The notes beneath the pieces were generated by a model. That model searched no databases, was not told the origin of the DNA, and saw nothing but the letters and a program-made list of their open reading frames with translations. A stretch of 60,980 nt of DNA, taken from Zipacnadum sp036504235. Lineage in GTDB: Bacteria > Armatimonadota > Zipacnadia > Zipacnadales > Zipacnadaceae. Shown piece after piece: positions 7,062 through 14,537 of this stretch; positions within the stretch are counted from its first letter, which is position 1; every line of letters starts with the position of its first letter. The stretch lies in contig DASXVN010000051.1 in NCBI GenBank assembly GCA_036504235.1, positions 1-60,980 on the forward strand. The letters are read 5' to 3'. The position numbers and the translations under genes are program-made.

Positions 7062-8131
7062 CGCCCGCTCCCGTGAACCTTGAGCTAGACCAACTCACCC
7101 CGGACCAGGTGCGCGCGCGACCGGCCCTGCCCCACCCGGCCTGGGCGCTGGCCTTCGTGGCGCTGGCCGCGTATGATTTCTGGACCGCCTTCGCCTGGCT
7201 GCGCCTGATCGGCGAGAACGGGGCCACGCCGGACCTGGTCTTCCGCATCCAGGCGGACATCGTCTGGGGGATGCTCCTGGCCCTCGCCCTGGTCTCGGGG
7301 TGGCTGGCGGGCAGCCGCCGCGCCGACGTGCTGGCCGTGCGTTTCGTCCTGCGCAAGCCCGGTATCCGGCCGACCCGCTGGCTGGGCGCGCTGGCGATTG
7401 CTCTGCTCTACGGGCTGACTTACCTGCCCATTATCTTCCTGGGCCAGGAGGGCCTGGCCGGGCGCGCGCTGGCGGCGGTGCCGCTGGATATCGCCATGGC
7501 CGTGATCATGCTGGACCTGACTCGCTGGCGCCGCGAGGCCCGCCGGATCATCCGCGCGGTCCGCGGTCCCGAGCCGGTCTCGGAGGACTTCCGGCGCGCC
7601 GTGCAGCTCCTGCCGGAGATCGCCGACCTGCGCCCGGAGGACCTGCTGCCCGAGCGGCGCTGGTTCTACAATCTGCCGGGACTGCTCGGCGTAGTGCAGA
7701 CGGCCTTGGGAATCGTGGCGCTGGTGCAGGTGCTGCTGGGCTGGAGCGGCGAACCGCTCCTGTGGCAGGGCGCGCCCTGGGAGCTGTGGACCTTCGGCGG
7801 CTGGGGCCTCGGCATTGGCCTGTGGGGCTTCTGGCACGAGTCGCGCCAGATGACCCGCCCCGGTCGCTATGTACAGATTGCGCTGCGGGCGGTCCTGCGC
7901 GAGCGGCGGGACTTTCCGTTCTACCTGTGGGACTGGTGGGGCTACACGGTGATTCTGCTGGCCCTGATCGGCGCCCTGGTGCTGATCGGCCCGCTGGGCG
8001 AGCAGCAAATGCGCCTGGCGACGGGCGCCCTGGCGGCGGGCTACGGCCTGGGAGTAACGCCGCTGTACCGCGCCTACAGCCGCCCCTGGCGGCTGGCCGA
8101 GGAGATTCTGCGCGAGGTGCGCGAGCGGTAG
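7058..8131 (+). CDS. Unknown multi-spanning membrane protein in the nuo operon
   Basis: Unrecognised protein of 357 residues with about seven or eight hydrophobic segments, roughly at residues 25-43, 63-85, 105-126, 138-150, 205-225, 243-260, 290-312 and 318-335. A charged cytosolic stretch (about residues 155-200: RRIIRAVRGPEP, then RPEDLLPERRWFYN) splits the two halves. Tryptophans are unusually frequent, for example WELWTFGGWGLGIGLWGFW. The base composition matches the nuo genes, so it looks native. The start GTG overlaps the nuoI stop, implying coupled translation. An assembly factor or accessory subunit of complex I is possible but is only a positional guess; GTG at 7073 is an alternative start. 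Confidence 0.75.
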   Translation: MTPAPVNLELDQLTPDQVRARPALPHPAWALAFVALAAYDFWTAFAWLRLIGENGATPDLVFRIQADIVWGMLLALALVSGWLAGSRRADVLAVRFVLRKPGIRPTRWLGALAIALLYGLTYLPIIFLGQEGLAGRALAAVPLDIAMAVIMLDLTRWRREARRIIRAVRGPEPVSEDFRRAVQLLPEIADLRPEDLLPERRWFYNLPGLLGVVQTALGIVALVQVLLGWSGEPLLWQGAPWELWTFGGWGLGIGLWGFWHESRQMTRPGRYVQIALRAVLRERRDFPFYLWDWWGYTVILLALIGALVLIGPLGEQQMRLATGALAAGYGLGVTPLYRAYSRPWRLAEEILREVRER

Positions 8132-8342
8132 GTGGGGGGCCCCCGCCGTTGCCGTTGCCGTTGCCGTTGTAGGGCGGGGGCTACGCCGTAGGCCCTGAGC
8201 CTGTCGAAGGGGTCCCCCGCCGGCCGTTGCCGTTTGCCGTCTGCCGTCTCCCTGGAGGGGCCGCACGAGCGCAGCGAGGTCGGCCCGGCCGTTGCCGTTG
8301 CCGTCGCCGCCCGCGGCTAGTCGACTGTAAGAAGAGACAACT
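8132..8342 (+). repeat. Mosaic repeat region before nuoJ
   Basis: Contains CCGTTG tandem copies (about 8149-8168), a module TAGGGCGGGGGCTACGCCGTA, the reverse-oriented module GCCCTGAGCCTGTCGAAGGG at 8192-8211 nested within it, its closing arm GTCCCCCGCCGGCCGTT, and a copy of the module seen before nuoH (about 8255-8293). No open frame of interest. Confidence 0.75.
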
Positions 8343-8867
8343 ATGACTGACGCACAAGTATTCGCTGATCTTGGTTTCTACCTGGTGGCGGCAGTGATTC
8401 TGCTGTCGGCGCTCGGCGTGCTGTTCGCGCGCCGGGTGCTGCACGCCGCCCTGGCCCTGCTCGTCTGCCTGCTGGGCGTGGCGGCGCTCTACGCGCTGCT
8501 CGCCGCGCACTTCCTGTTTGCCGTGCAGATTCTGATCTACGCGGGCGCCATCACCATCCTGCTGCTCTTCGGTGTCATGCTCCTGCAGCGCCTCCTGGGT
8601 GGCGGCGTGCTCGCCGGCAGCCACAACCTGCTCTCCGGATTGGTGGCGGCCGCCGCCATGTTCTTCGTGCTGCTCGGCGCCCTGCTCACCACCAGCTTCA
8701 CCGTATCGCCGGAAGCCACCGCCGACCTGGGCGCCGGCAACGTGGCCCTCATCGGCCGCGCCCTGCTCAGCCGCGACCTGCTCGCCTTTGAGGCCATCTC
8801 GCTAGTAATCCTGGCCGCCCTGATCGGAGCGGTAGTCATAGCCCGGAAACGCGCCCCGGGAGAATAG
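8343..8867 (+). CDS. nuoJ: NADH-quinone oxidoreductase subunit J
   Basis: Membrane-arm subunit of complex I, 174 residues, five hydrophobic helices. The NuoJ signature is seen in ARRVLHAALALLVCLLGVAA and LFAVQILIYAGAITILLLFGVMLL (about residues 24-82), the latter being the conserved TM3 region with its pi-bulge. The ATG start has only a purine-rich AAGAAGAGAC upstream. nuoK begins 14 bases after the stop. A repeat mosaic and an unknown membrane gene separate it from nuoI. Confidence 0.93.
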   Translation: MTDAQVFADLGFYLVAAVILLSALGVLFARRVLHAALALLVCLLGVAALYALLAAHFLFAVQILIYAGAITILLLFGVMLLQRLLGGGVLAGSHNLLSGLVAAAAMFFVLLGALLTTSFTVSPEATADLGAGNVALIGRALLSRDLLAFEAISLVILAALIGAVVIARKRAPGE

Positions 8868-8881
8868 GCGCCACCACCACT

Positions 8882-9250
8882 ATGAACCTGAGCTTTACGC
8901 CTCCGCAACTGTTTTTGCCCGGTTTGCATGTCGGCCTGGAGCACTACCTGATCCTGGCCGCGCTGCTCTTTGCCATGGGCCTGTTCGCCGTGATGACGCG
9001 GCGGCATGCGGTGGCGGTGCTGCTGGGGTTGGAGCTGATGCTCAACGCGGCCAATATCAACCTGGTCGCCTTCAACCACTTCCAGCAGCCGCAACTGGGC
9101 GGCGCGCCGCTGGTGAGCGGGCAGGTTTTCGCGCTGATGGTGATCGCCCTGGCCGCCTGCGAGGCGGCGGTAGGCCTGGCGCTAATTCTGTCCCTGTACC
9201 GCAATGTGGGCAGCGCCACGCCGGACGAAGTGGACCAGATGAAAGGATAG
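8882..9250 (+). CDS. nuoK: NADH-quinone oxidoreductase subunit K
   Basis: Small membrane subunit in the proton-conducting arm, 122 residues, three helices. Conserved glutamates lie in membrane segments: one in LLGLELMLNAANINLVAF (about residues 48-65) and one in ALAACEAAVGLALIL (about residues 91-105), both as in the family. The N-terminus carries about 18 extra residues before the conserved LEHYLILAALLF. No convincing Shine-Dalgarno precedes the ATG. The next nuo gene is 1.4 kb downstream because an MFS gene intervenes. Confidence 0.93.
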   Translation: MNLSFTPPQLFLPGLHVGLEHYLILAALLFAMGLFAVMTRRHAVAVLLGLELMLNAANINLVAFNHFQQPQLGGAPLVSGQVFALMVIALAACEAAVGLALILSLYRNVGSATPDEVDQMKG

Positions 9251-9268
9251 GAGCGAGTAGTCACTGGG

Positions 9269-9385
9269 GTTGTGTTAGAAAACGGTAGGACAGGCGTCTC
9301 GCCTGTCGGGCGTCTCGCCTGAATATGCGGTTCTTGCGCGGTAGGGAAGGCCTTACCCACCCCAAACAGCGTTTCCTAACACAAC
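9269..9385. repeat. MITE-like element with 16-bp inverted ends
   Basis: Ends GTTGTGTTAGAAAACG (9269-9284) and CGTTTCCTAACACAAC (9370-9385) are inverted repeats with one mismatch. The 85-base interior contains a hairpin GACAGGCG-TCT-CGCCTGTC at about 9289-9307 and a partial second copy (GGCGTCTCGCC). No target-site duplication is evident. It lies between nuoK and the MFS gene and could be a miniature element or a large RNA hairpin. Confidence 0.6.
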
Positions 9386-9407
9386 TGTAGGCCTCGCTCG
9401 GCAATAT

Positions 9408-10685
9408 ATGGGTTGTGACGTAGAGCGGTTAGAGCTGGCGGCGGCCGAGATGGAAGCCGAGTCAGGGGGGGATGAGGGCGCGCCGGGCTGGAAGCGTACC
9501 TTATACATCATGTGGTTCGCCCAGTTGGTGGCGATCCTGGGGTTCATGTTCGTCATCCCCTTCATGCCCTTCTACATCCGGGAGCTGGGGGTGACCGACG
9601 AGCGCCTGGTGCCGATGTGGTCCGGCCTGCTCGGCTCGGCCAGCGGCCTGGCCTTCGCCCTGGTCGCGCCCTTCTGGGGCGCGCTCGCCGACCGCTATGG
9701 CCGCCGGCCCATGGTCCTGCGCTCCATGTTCGCCGGCGCCGTGGTCCTGACCCTGATGGGCTACGTGGTCAACGTCAACCAACTCCTGGTCCTGCGCATC
9801 ATGCAGGGGCTGCTGACCGGGACCATCGGCGCCTCCGTCGCCCTGGTTTCCGCCATCACCCCGCGCCGGCGCCTGGGATTCAGCCTCGGCCTGATGCAGA
9901 CCGCCGTGCTCTCCGGAGCCTCCGTCGGCCCCTGGATCGGCGGCGCGGTCGCCGACCGGCTCGGCTATCGGCTGCCCTTTTTGGTCGCCGGCGGCGCACT
10001 GGTCGTGTCGGGTCTGCTGGTGGCGCTCTTCACCCGCGAGAGCTTCGTGCGGCCGACCGCCGACAATGATCGCCTGAGCACCCTCGGCATGATTCGCCAG
10101 GCGCCGGGCTACGGGACCATGCTGGGCATTTTCTTCCTGATCTCGCTGGCCGGGACCATCGTCGCCCCGGTCTTCCCGCTGATCGTGGAAAAGCTGCTGC
10201 ATGACCCGGCCAACAAGGGCGCGATCACCGGCATGATCATGGGAATTACCGGCCTGGTGGAGGCCGTCGCGGCCGTGTCGGTAGGCCGCTGGAGCGACCG
10301 GGTGGGCCAGAAGACGATTCTGATTTCGTGCACTTTCCTATCCGGTCTGGTCTGCCTGCCCATGGCCGTCGCGGGCAGTGTCGGGCAGTTGTTCGGCCTG
10401 CGCGCCGCTCTGGGCCTGACCGGCGGCGGCACCGCGCCGACCATCAACGCCCTGGTCGGCAAGCTGATGCCGCGCAACTACTACGGCCGCGCCTTTGGCC
10501 TGACTTCCTCAGTCTCCGGGCTGGGCGGGTCGGCGGGGCCGATGATCGGCGGCGCCATGGCCGCCTGGTGGGGCCTGCAGTCGCCCTTCCTGGCCATGGG
10601 CGCCATGCTCATCATCATCGCCGCCGTGGCCGCCTGGAGCATCAAGGATCTCCGGCGCGGACTGGCGAGACGTCTAGCTGACTGA
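9408..10685 (+). CDS. MFS transporter, drug-efflux-like (DHA1 type)
   Basis: Predicted 12-helix major facilitator of 425 residues. The loop 2-3 motif is seen as GALADRYGRRPMVLRS near residues 90-105 and its second-half counterpart as GRWSDRVGQKTILIS. The motif C-like GASVGPWIGGAVADRLG is near residues 166-182, which points to an exporter of the antiporter class. Substrate unknown. It lies between nuoK and nuoL on the same strand, seven bases before nuoL, so it is probably cotranscribed with complex I genes. Codon use resembles its neighbours. No Shine-Dalgarno precedes ATG 9408; ATG 9450 is an alternative start. Confidence 0.85.
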   Translation: MGCDVERLELAAAEMEAESGGDEGAPGWKRTLYIMWFAQLVAILGFMFVIPFMPFYIRELGVTDERLVPMWSGLLGSASGLAFALVAPFWGALADRYGRRPMVLRSMFAGAVVLTLMGYVVNVNQLLVLRIMQGLLTGTIGASVALVSAITPRRRLGFSLGLMQTAVLSGASVGPWIGGAVADRLGYRLPFLVAGGALVVSGLLVALFTRESFVRPTADNDRLSTLGMIRQAPGYGTMLGIFFLISLAGTIVAPVFPLIVEKLLHDPANKGAITGMIMGITGLVEAVAAVSVGRWSDRVGQKTILISCTFLSGLVCLPMAVAGSVGQLFGLRAALGLTGGGTAPTINALVGKLMPRNYYGRAFGLTSSVSGLGGSAGPMIGGAMAAWWGLQSPFLAMGAMLIIIAAVAAWSIKDLRRGLARRLAD

Positions 10686-10692
10686 TAAACCA

Positions 10693-12717
10693 ATGATACA
10701 TCTGACCTGGCTCATACCAATTTTGCCCTTCACCGCCGCCGCGGTGCTGCTCCTGGGAGGAGCGGCCCTGCAGCGCCGCATCGGGGAGCGCGTCGGCTGG
10801 ATCGGCGTGGCCGGCCTCGCCGCCACCCTGCCGCTCAGCCTCGGCATCCTGGTGGAGTTGCTGCTCGGCGGCCGCGCTGGCTCCGGCAGCATGACCTGGG
10901 CCCCCCTGGGCGACCAGGCCTTCACCATCGGCTACGCCACGGACGCCTTGACCGCCGTGATGCTGGCGATGGTCTCGGTAGTCGCCACCTGCATCCAGGT
11001 CTACTCGCTGGGGTACATGCACGGCGACCCGCGTTTTTCGCGCTTCTTCGGCTACGTGAGCCTCTTCTGTGGCTCCATGTTCCTGATCGTCATCACCGAC
11101 TCCCTGCTGGTGCTCTACGTTGGCTGGGAGCTGGTCGGCCTGTGCAGCTACCTGCTCATCGGCTTCTGGTTTGAGCGCCCGGCCGCCGCGCGCGCCGCCA
11201 TGAAGGCCTTTATCACCACCCGCATCGGCGACCTGGGCTTTGCGCTGGGCATTTTCCTGCTCTTCATGCACGTGCCCAGCCTGCGCTATACCGACGTCTT
11301 CGCCGCCGCCTACCACGGCCTGCTCACGCCGCACCTGCTGGGGATCATCGCCCTGCTGCTCTTCTGCGGCGCGATCGGCAAGAGCGCCCAGTTCCCGCTC
11401 CACACCTGGCTCCCGGACGCCATGGAGGGCCCCACCCCGGTCAGCGCGCTCATCCACGCCGCGACCATGGTGGCCGCCGGCGTGTTCATGGTCGCCCGCC
11501 TCTTCCCCCTCTTCTACATGGCCGGGAGCACCCCGGTACTCTTCGGCCTCCCGGCCTTCGCCGTGGTCTGTATCATCGGCCTGATCACCGCGATCATGGC
11601 CGCCCTCATCGGCGTGGTGCAAAACGACATCAAGCGGGTGCTGGCCTACTCGACCATCAGCCAGCTCGGCTACATGATGGCCGCCCTCGGCCTGGGCGTG
11701 GTTGGCTTTGTCGCCGGCGTCTTCCACCTGATCGTCCACGCTTTCTTCAAGGCCCTCCTGTTCATGGGCTCCGGCAGCGTCATCCACGGGATGAGCGGCG
11801 AGCAGGACATGGGCAAGATGGGCGGCCTCGGCCGGCGCATGCCGATCACCGCCGCGACCTTCTGGATCGGCAGCCTGGCCCTGGCGGGCGTGCCGGTTTT
11901 CGCCGGGTTCTTCTCCAAGGACGAGATCCTCTCCGCCACCTGGAAGCTGTCGCTGGACTCCCCCTGGTACTGGGGCGTCTTCGCCGGGCTGGAGCTGAGC
12001 GCGTTCCTCACCGCTTTCTACATCGGCCGCGCCTGTTTCCTGACCTTCAGTGGCGCGCCGCGCACGCATCAGGCCGAGCACGCCCACGAAAGCCCGGCGA
12101 CTATGACCGCGCCGCTGGTGGTCCTGGCCGTCTTCGCCCTGCTGCTAGGCTGGGTCGGCACGCCGCTGCTCGCGGGCAACCTCTTTGAGCAGTTCGTCCA
12201 CTACGCTCCGCCCGGCGCCTCCCTGGCCGAGCATCTGCCCGCCTTCAACTGGGGCGCGGCCGGGGTGTCGGTGCTCATGGCGCTGTCCGGGCTGCTGCTC
12301 GCCGGGGGCATCTACCGCTGGCGCGTCATTCCGGTCAACCTGATCAAATACCCGCTGTACCCGCTCTACTGGGCGGCGCAGCATAAGTTCTTCTTCGACG
12401 AGATCTACGCCCACACCGCCGTGGCCGGGACGCTGCTGGCCTCCCGGTTGGCCCGGCTGGTGGATGTGTACGTGATCGATATGGCCGTCAACCTGGTGGG
12501 CTGGGGGACGGCGTACGTGATCGCGTTCGGCAGCCGCCTGGCCGACACCTATCTGGTGGACGGCGCGGTCAATCTGGTCGGCTGGGGCACGCGCCAGGCC
12601 GGCGCGGTCCTGGCCCGCCTGCAGACCGGACGCGTGCAGGAGTACGTGACGGGCGCCGCCTTCCTGGCGGCGGCGATTGCCCTGGCCCTCCTGGTGGCCA
12701 GCATGTTCGTGAGGTAG
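10693..12717 (+). CDS. nuoL: NADH-quinone oxidoreductase subunit L
   Basis: Distal antiporter-like proton-pumping subunit of complex I, 674 residues. The Mrp-type core is clear: WELVGLCSYLLIGFWFERPAAA (with the conserved TM5 Glu), then GAIGKSAQFPLHTWLPDAMEGPTPVSALIHAATMV (about residues 226-260, with TM7 Lys) and LAYSTISQLGYMMAA. The C-terminal lateral helix region follows after about residue 540 and contains a partial internal repeat: the phrase AVNLVGWGT appears twice (about residues 598 and 624). The ATG start has little Shine-Dalgarno support. nuoM begins 36 bases downstream. Confidence 0.95.
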   Translation: MIHLTWLIPILPFTAAAVLLLGGAALQRRIGERVGWIGVAGLAATLPLSLGILVELLLGGRAGSGSMTWAPLGDQAFTIGYATDALTAVMLAMVSVVATCIQVYSLGYMHGDPRFSRFFGYVSLFCGSMFLIVITDSLLVLYVGWELVGLCSYLLIGFWFERPAAARAAMKAFITTRIGDLGFALGIFLLFMHVPSLRYTDVFAAAYHGLLTPHLLGIIALLLFCGAIGKSAQFPLHTWLPDAMEGPTPVSALIHAATMVAAGVFMVARLFPLFYMAGSTPVLFGLPAFAVVCIIGLITAIMAALIGVVQNDIKRVLAYSTISQLGYMMAALGLGVVGFVAGVFHLIVHAFFKALLFMGSGSVIHGMSGEQDMGKMGGLGRRMPITAATFWIGSLALAGVPVFAGFFSKDEILSATWKLSLDSPWYWGVFAGLELSAFLTAFYIGRACFLTFSGAPRTHQAEHAHESPATMTAPLVVLAVFALLLGWVGTPLLAGNLFEQFVHYAPPGASLAEHLPAFNWGAAGVSVLMALSGLLLAGGIYRWRVIPVNLIKYPLYPLYWAAQHKFFFDEIYAHTAVAGTLLASRLARLVDVYVIDMAVNLVGWGTAYVIAFGSRLADTYLVDGAVNLVGWGTRQAGAVLARLQTGRVQEYVTGAAFLAAAIALALLVASMFVR

Positions 12718-12753
12718 GCGCCCGCCGCGCCCGCCAACTGACAAGGTGAAACC

Positions 12754-14319
12754 ATGTCCAATGTGCCCTTCCTGAGCCTGCTCATCTTCCTGCCGCTGGC
12801 AGGGATGCTCGTCATCCTGCTGCTGCCCAAGGAGAACCTGCGCGCGATCCGCGTGACGGCTACGGTTACCGCTGCCGTCGTGTTCCTGATCTCGCTGCTG
12901 GCTCTGCTGCAGTTCAACTGGATGGATGCCTCCCTGCAGATGCAGGAGCAGGCGCCGTGGATCAGCTCGCTCAACGTCAACTACAGCCTGGGCGTGGACG
13001 GCCTCTCCCTACCGCTGATCCTGCTCACCACCCTGCTCAGCCTGCTGTCCATCATCTACTCCTGGCGCATCACCGAGCGCGTCAAGGAGTATATGGCCTT
13101 CTTCCTGCTCCTGGAGACGGGGATGATCGGGGTCTTCTGCGCCCTGGACTTCATCCTCTTCTACATGTTCTGGGAGATCAGTCTGGTCCCGATGTACTTC
13201 ATCATCGGCATCTGGGGCGGTCCGCGGCGCGAGTACGCCGCGATCAAGTTCTTCCTCTACACCCTGGTCGGCAGCCTGGCCATGCTGCTGGGGATTCTGG
13301 TGCTCTACTTCACCAGCAACCCCCACACCTTCAACCTGATTGAGCTGGCCCACCAGCAGCCGCTGGCCGCGGGCGGGCTGACCGCGATCATGGTCTTCTG
13401 GGGCTTGTTTCTGGGCTTCGCCATCAAGGTGCCCATGTTCCCCTTCCATACCTGGCTCCCCGACGCGCACGTCGAAGCGCCCACCGCCGGCAGCGTCATC
13501 CTGGCCGGCGTCCTGCTGAAGATGGGCGGCTACGGTTTCCTGCGCATCAGCCTGCCCATCATGCCCCAGCAATTCCAGCAATTCGCGCTGATTATCGCCC
13601 TGCTGGCGCTGATCAGCATCGTCTACGGCGCCCTGGTAGCCATGGCGCAGACTGACCTCAAGAAGCTGATCGCCTACTCCTCGGTCAACCACATGGGCTA
13701 CGTAATGCTAGGCATAGCGGCGGCCGCCGCCGCGGCTCCCGCCGGGGCGCAAATGTACAAGATCACCGCACTAAATGGCGCGGTCCTGCAGATGTTCAAC
13801 CACGGCATCATCACCGGCGCGCTCTTCTTCCTCGTAGGCGTGATCTACGAGCGGGCGCACCTGCGCGACATTGACGCTTTCGGCGGACTGGCCAAGCAGA
13901 TGCCGGTCTACGGCGGCCTGATGATGCTGGCGACCTTCGCCTCGCTGGGTCTGCCCGGGCTGGCGGGCTTCGTCAGCGAGTTCCTGGTCTTCTTGGGCTC
14001 TTTCTCCGCCGGCGGCCTGGCCTTCCAGGTTATCACCAGCCTGTCCCTGCTGGGCCTGCTGTTCACCGCCGCCCTGCTGCTGTGGATGCTGCAGCGCGTC
14101 TTCCTGGGCGACCTGAATCCGCGCTGGCAGTCGCTCAAGGACATGGACCGCGGCGAGTTGATCGCGGTCGTGCCGCTGGCCGCGATCATGCTGGCGGTGG
14201 GGATCTACCCCAAACCGCTGCTGGACCTGATCAACCTGGCGATGATGCCCCTGGTCGAGCAGTCGCACCACCTGCACGGCGGTCTCGCAGCGCTGCTCTC
14301 GGCCGTGGGGCTGGGCTAG
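12754..14319 (+). CDS. nuoM: NADH-quinone oxidoreductase subunit M
   Basis: Antiporter-like membrane subunit of complex I, 521 residues, about 14 helices. NuoM signatures include FYMFWEISLVPMYFIIGIWG (about residues 137-156, with the conserved Glu), KVPMFPFHTWLPDAHVEAPT and KKLIAYSSVNHMGYVMLG. The ATG is preceded by AAGGTGAAACC, a good ribosome site. A 218-base gap with an unusual palindrome array follows before nuoN, whereas other antiporter subunit genes here are close together. Confidence 0.95.
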   Translation: MSNVPFLSLLIFLPLAGMLVILLLPKENLRAIRVTATVTAAVVFLISLLALLQFNWMDASLQMQEQAPWISSLNVNYSLGVDGLSLPLILLTTLLSLLSIIYSWRITERVKEYMAFFLLLETGMIGVFCALDFILFYMFWEISLVPMYFIIGIWGGPRREYAAIKFFLYTLVGSLAMLLGILVLYFTSNPHTFNLIELAHQQPLAAGGLTAIMVFWGLFLGFAIKVPMFPFHTWLPDAHVEAPTAGSVILAGVLLKMGGYGFLRISLPIMPQQFQQFALIIALLALISIVYGALVAMAQTDLKKLIAYSSVNHMGYVMLGIAAAAAAAPAGAQMYKITALNGAVLQMFNHGIITGALFFLVGVIYERAHLRDIDAFGGLAKQMPVYGGLMMLATFASLGLPGLAGFVSEFLVFLGSFSAGGLAFQVITSLSLLGLLFTAALLLWMLQRVFLGDLNPRWQSLKDMDRGELIAVVPLAAIMLAVGIYPKPLLDLINLAMMPLVEQSHHLHGGLAALLSAVGLG

Positions 14320-14346
14320 GAGGGCTATAACTTTTATAGGTCCGCG

Positions 14347-14425
14347 CGCGAGCGAGGTAAGATCGTCTTACGTAAGATTATCTTACCTTTTGGCGGAGGT
14401 AAGACCGTCTTACCTCCGCTCGCGA
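14347..14425 (+). repeat. Large hairpin built from GTAAGA/TCTTAC palindromes
   Basis: The segment CGCGAGCG-AGGTAAGA (from 14347) pairs with TCTTACCTCCGCTCGCG (ending near 14424) to enclose further palindromes. A tight sub-hairpin has 12-bp perfect arms (14393-14404 with 14408-14419, arm GCGGAGGTAAGA). On the nuo transcript this would form a stable cruciform-like structure between nuoM and nuoN. Confidence 0.65.
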
Positions 14426-14510
14426 AGGCCGGACGGTGTGAATTTCACACACTTAACAAAGTAGGAACCGTAGGAAAAGTACGTTTCAGTCAAAAGTAAG
14501 ATAATCTTAC
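14357..14510 (+). promoter_or_regulatory. Array of four GTAAGA-N3-TCTTAC palindromes
   Basis: Four 15-base sites share identical half-sites: 14357-14371 (spacer TCG), 14372-14386 (TTA), 14399-14413 (CCG) and 14496-14510 (TAA). The first two abut exactly. A different perfect palindrome, GTGTGAATTTCACAC, lies between sites 3 and 4 at 14436-14450. Conserved 6-3-6 dyads with variable centres are typical of binding sites for a dimeric regulator, so an internal operator/promoter for nuoN is plausible. No -35/-10 pair is obvious, and a structured RNA or repeat origin is the alternative. Confidence 0.5.
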
Positions 14511-14537
14511 GCCGATTCGCTGACATTGAGGTAATTC

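Noticed and set aside
14436..14450. Classical CRP site
   Set aside because: TGTGA and TCACA halves are separated by only three bases instead of six.
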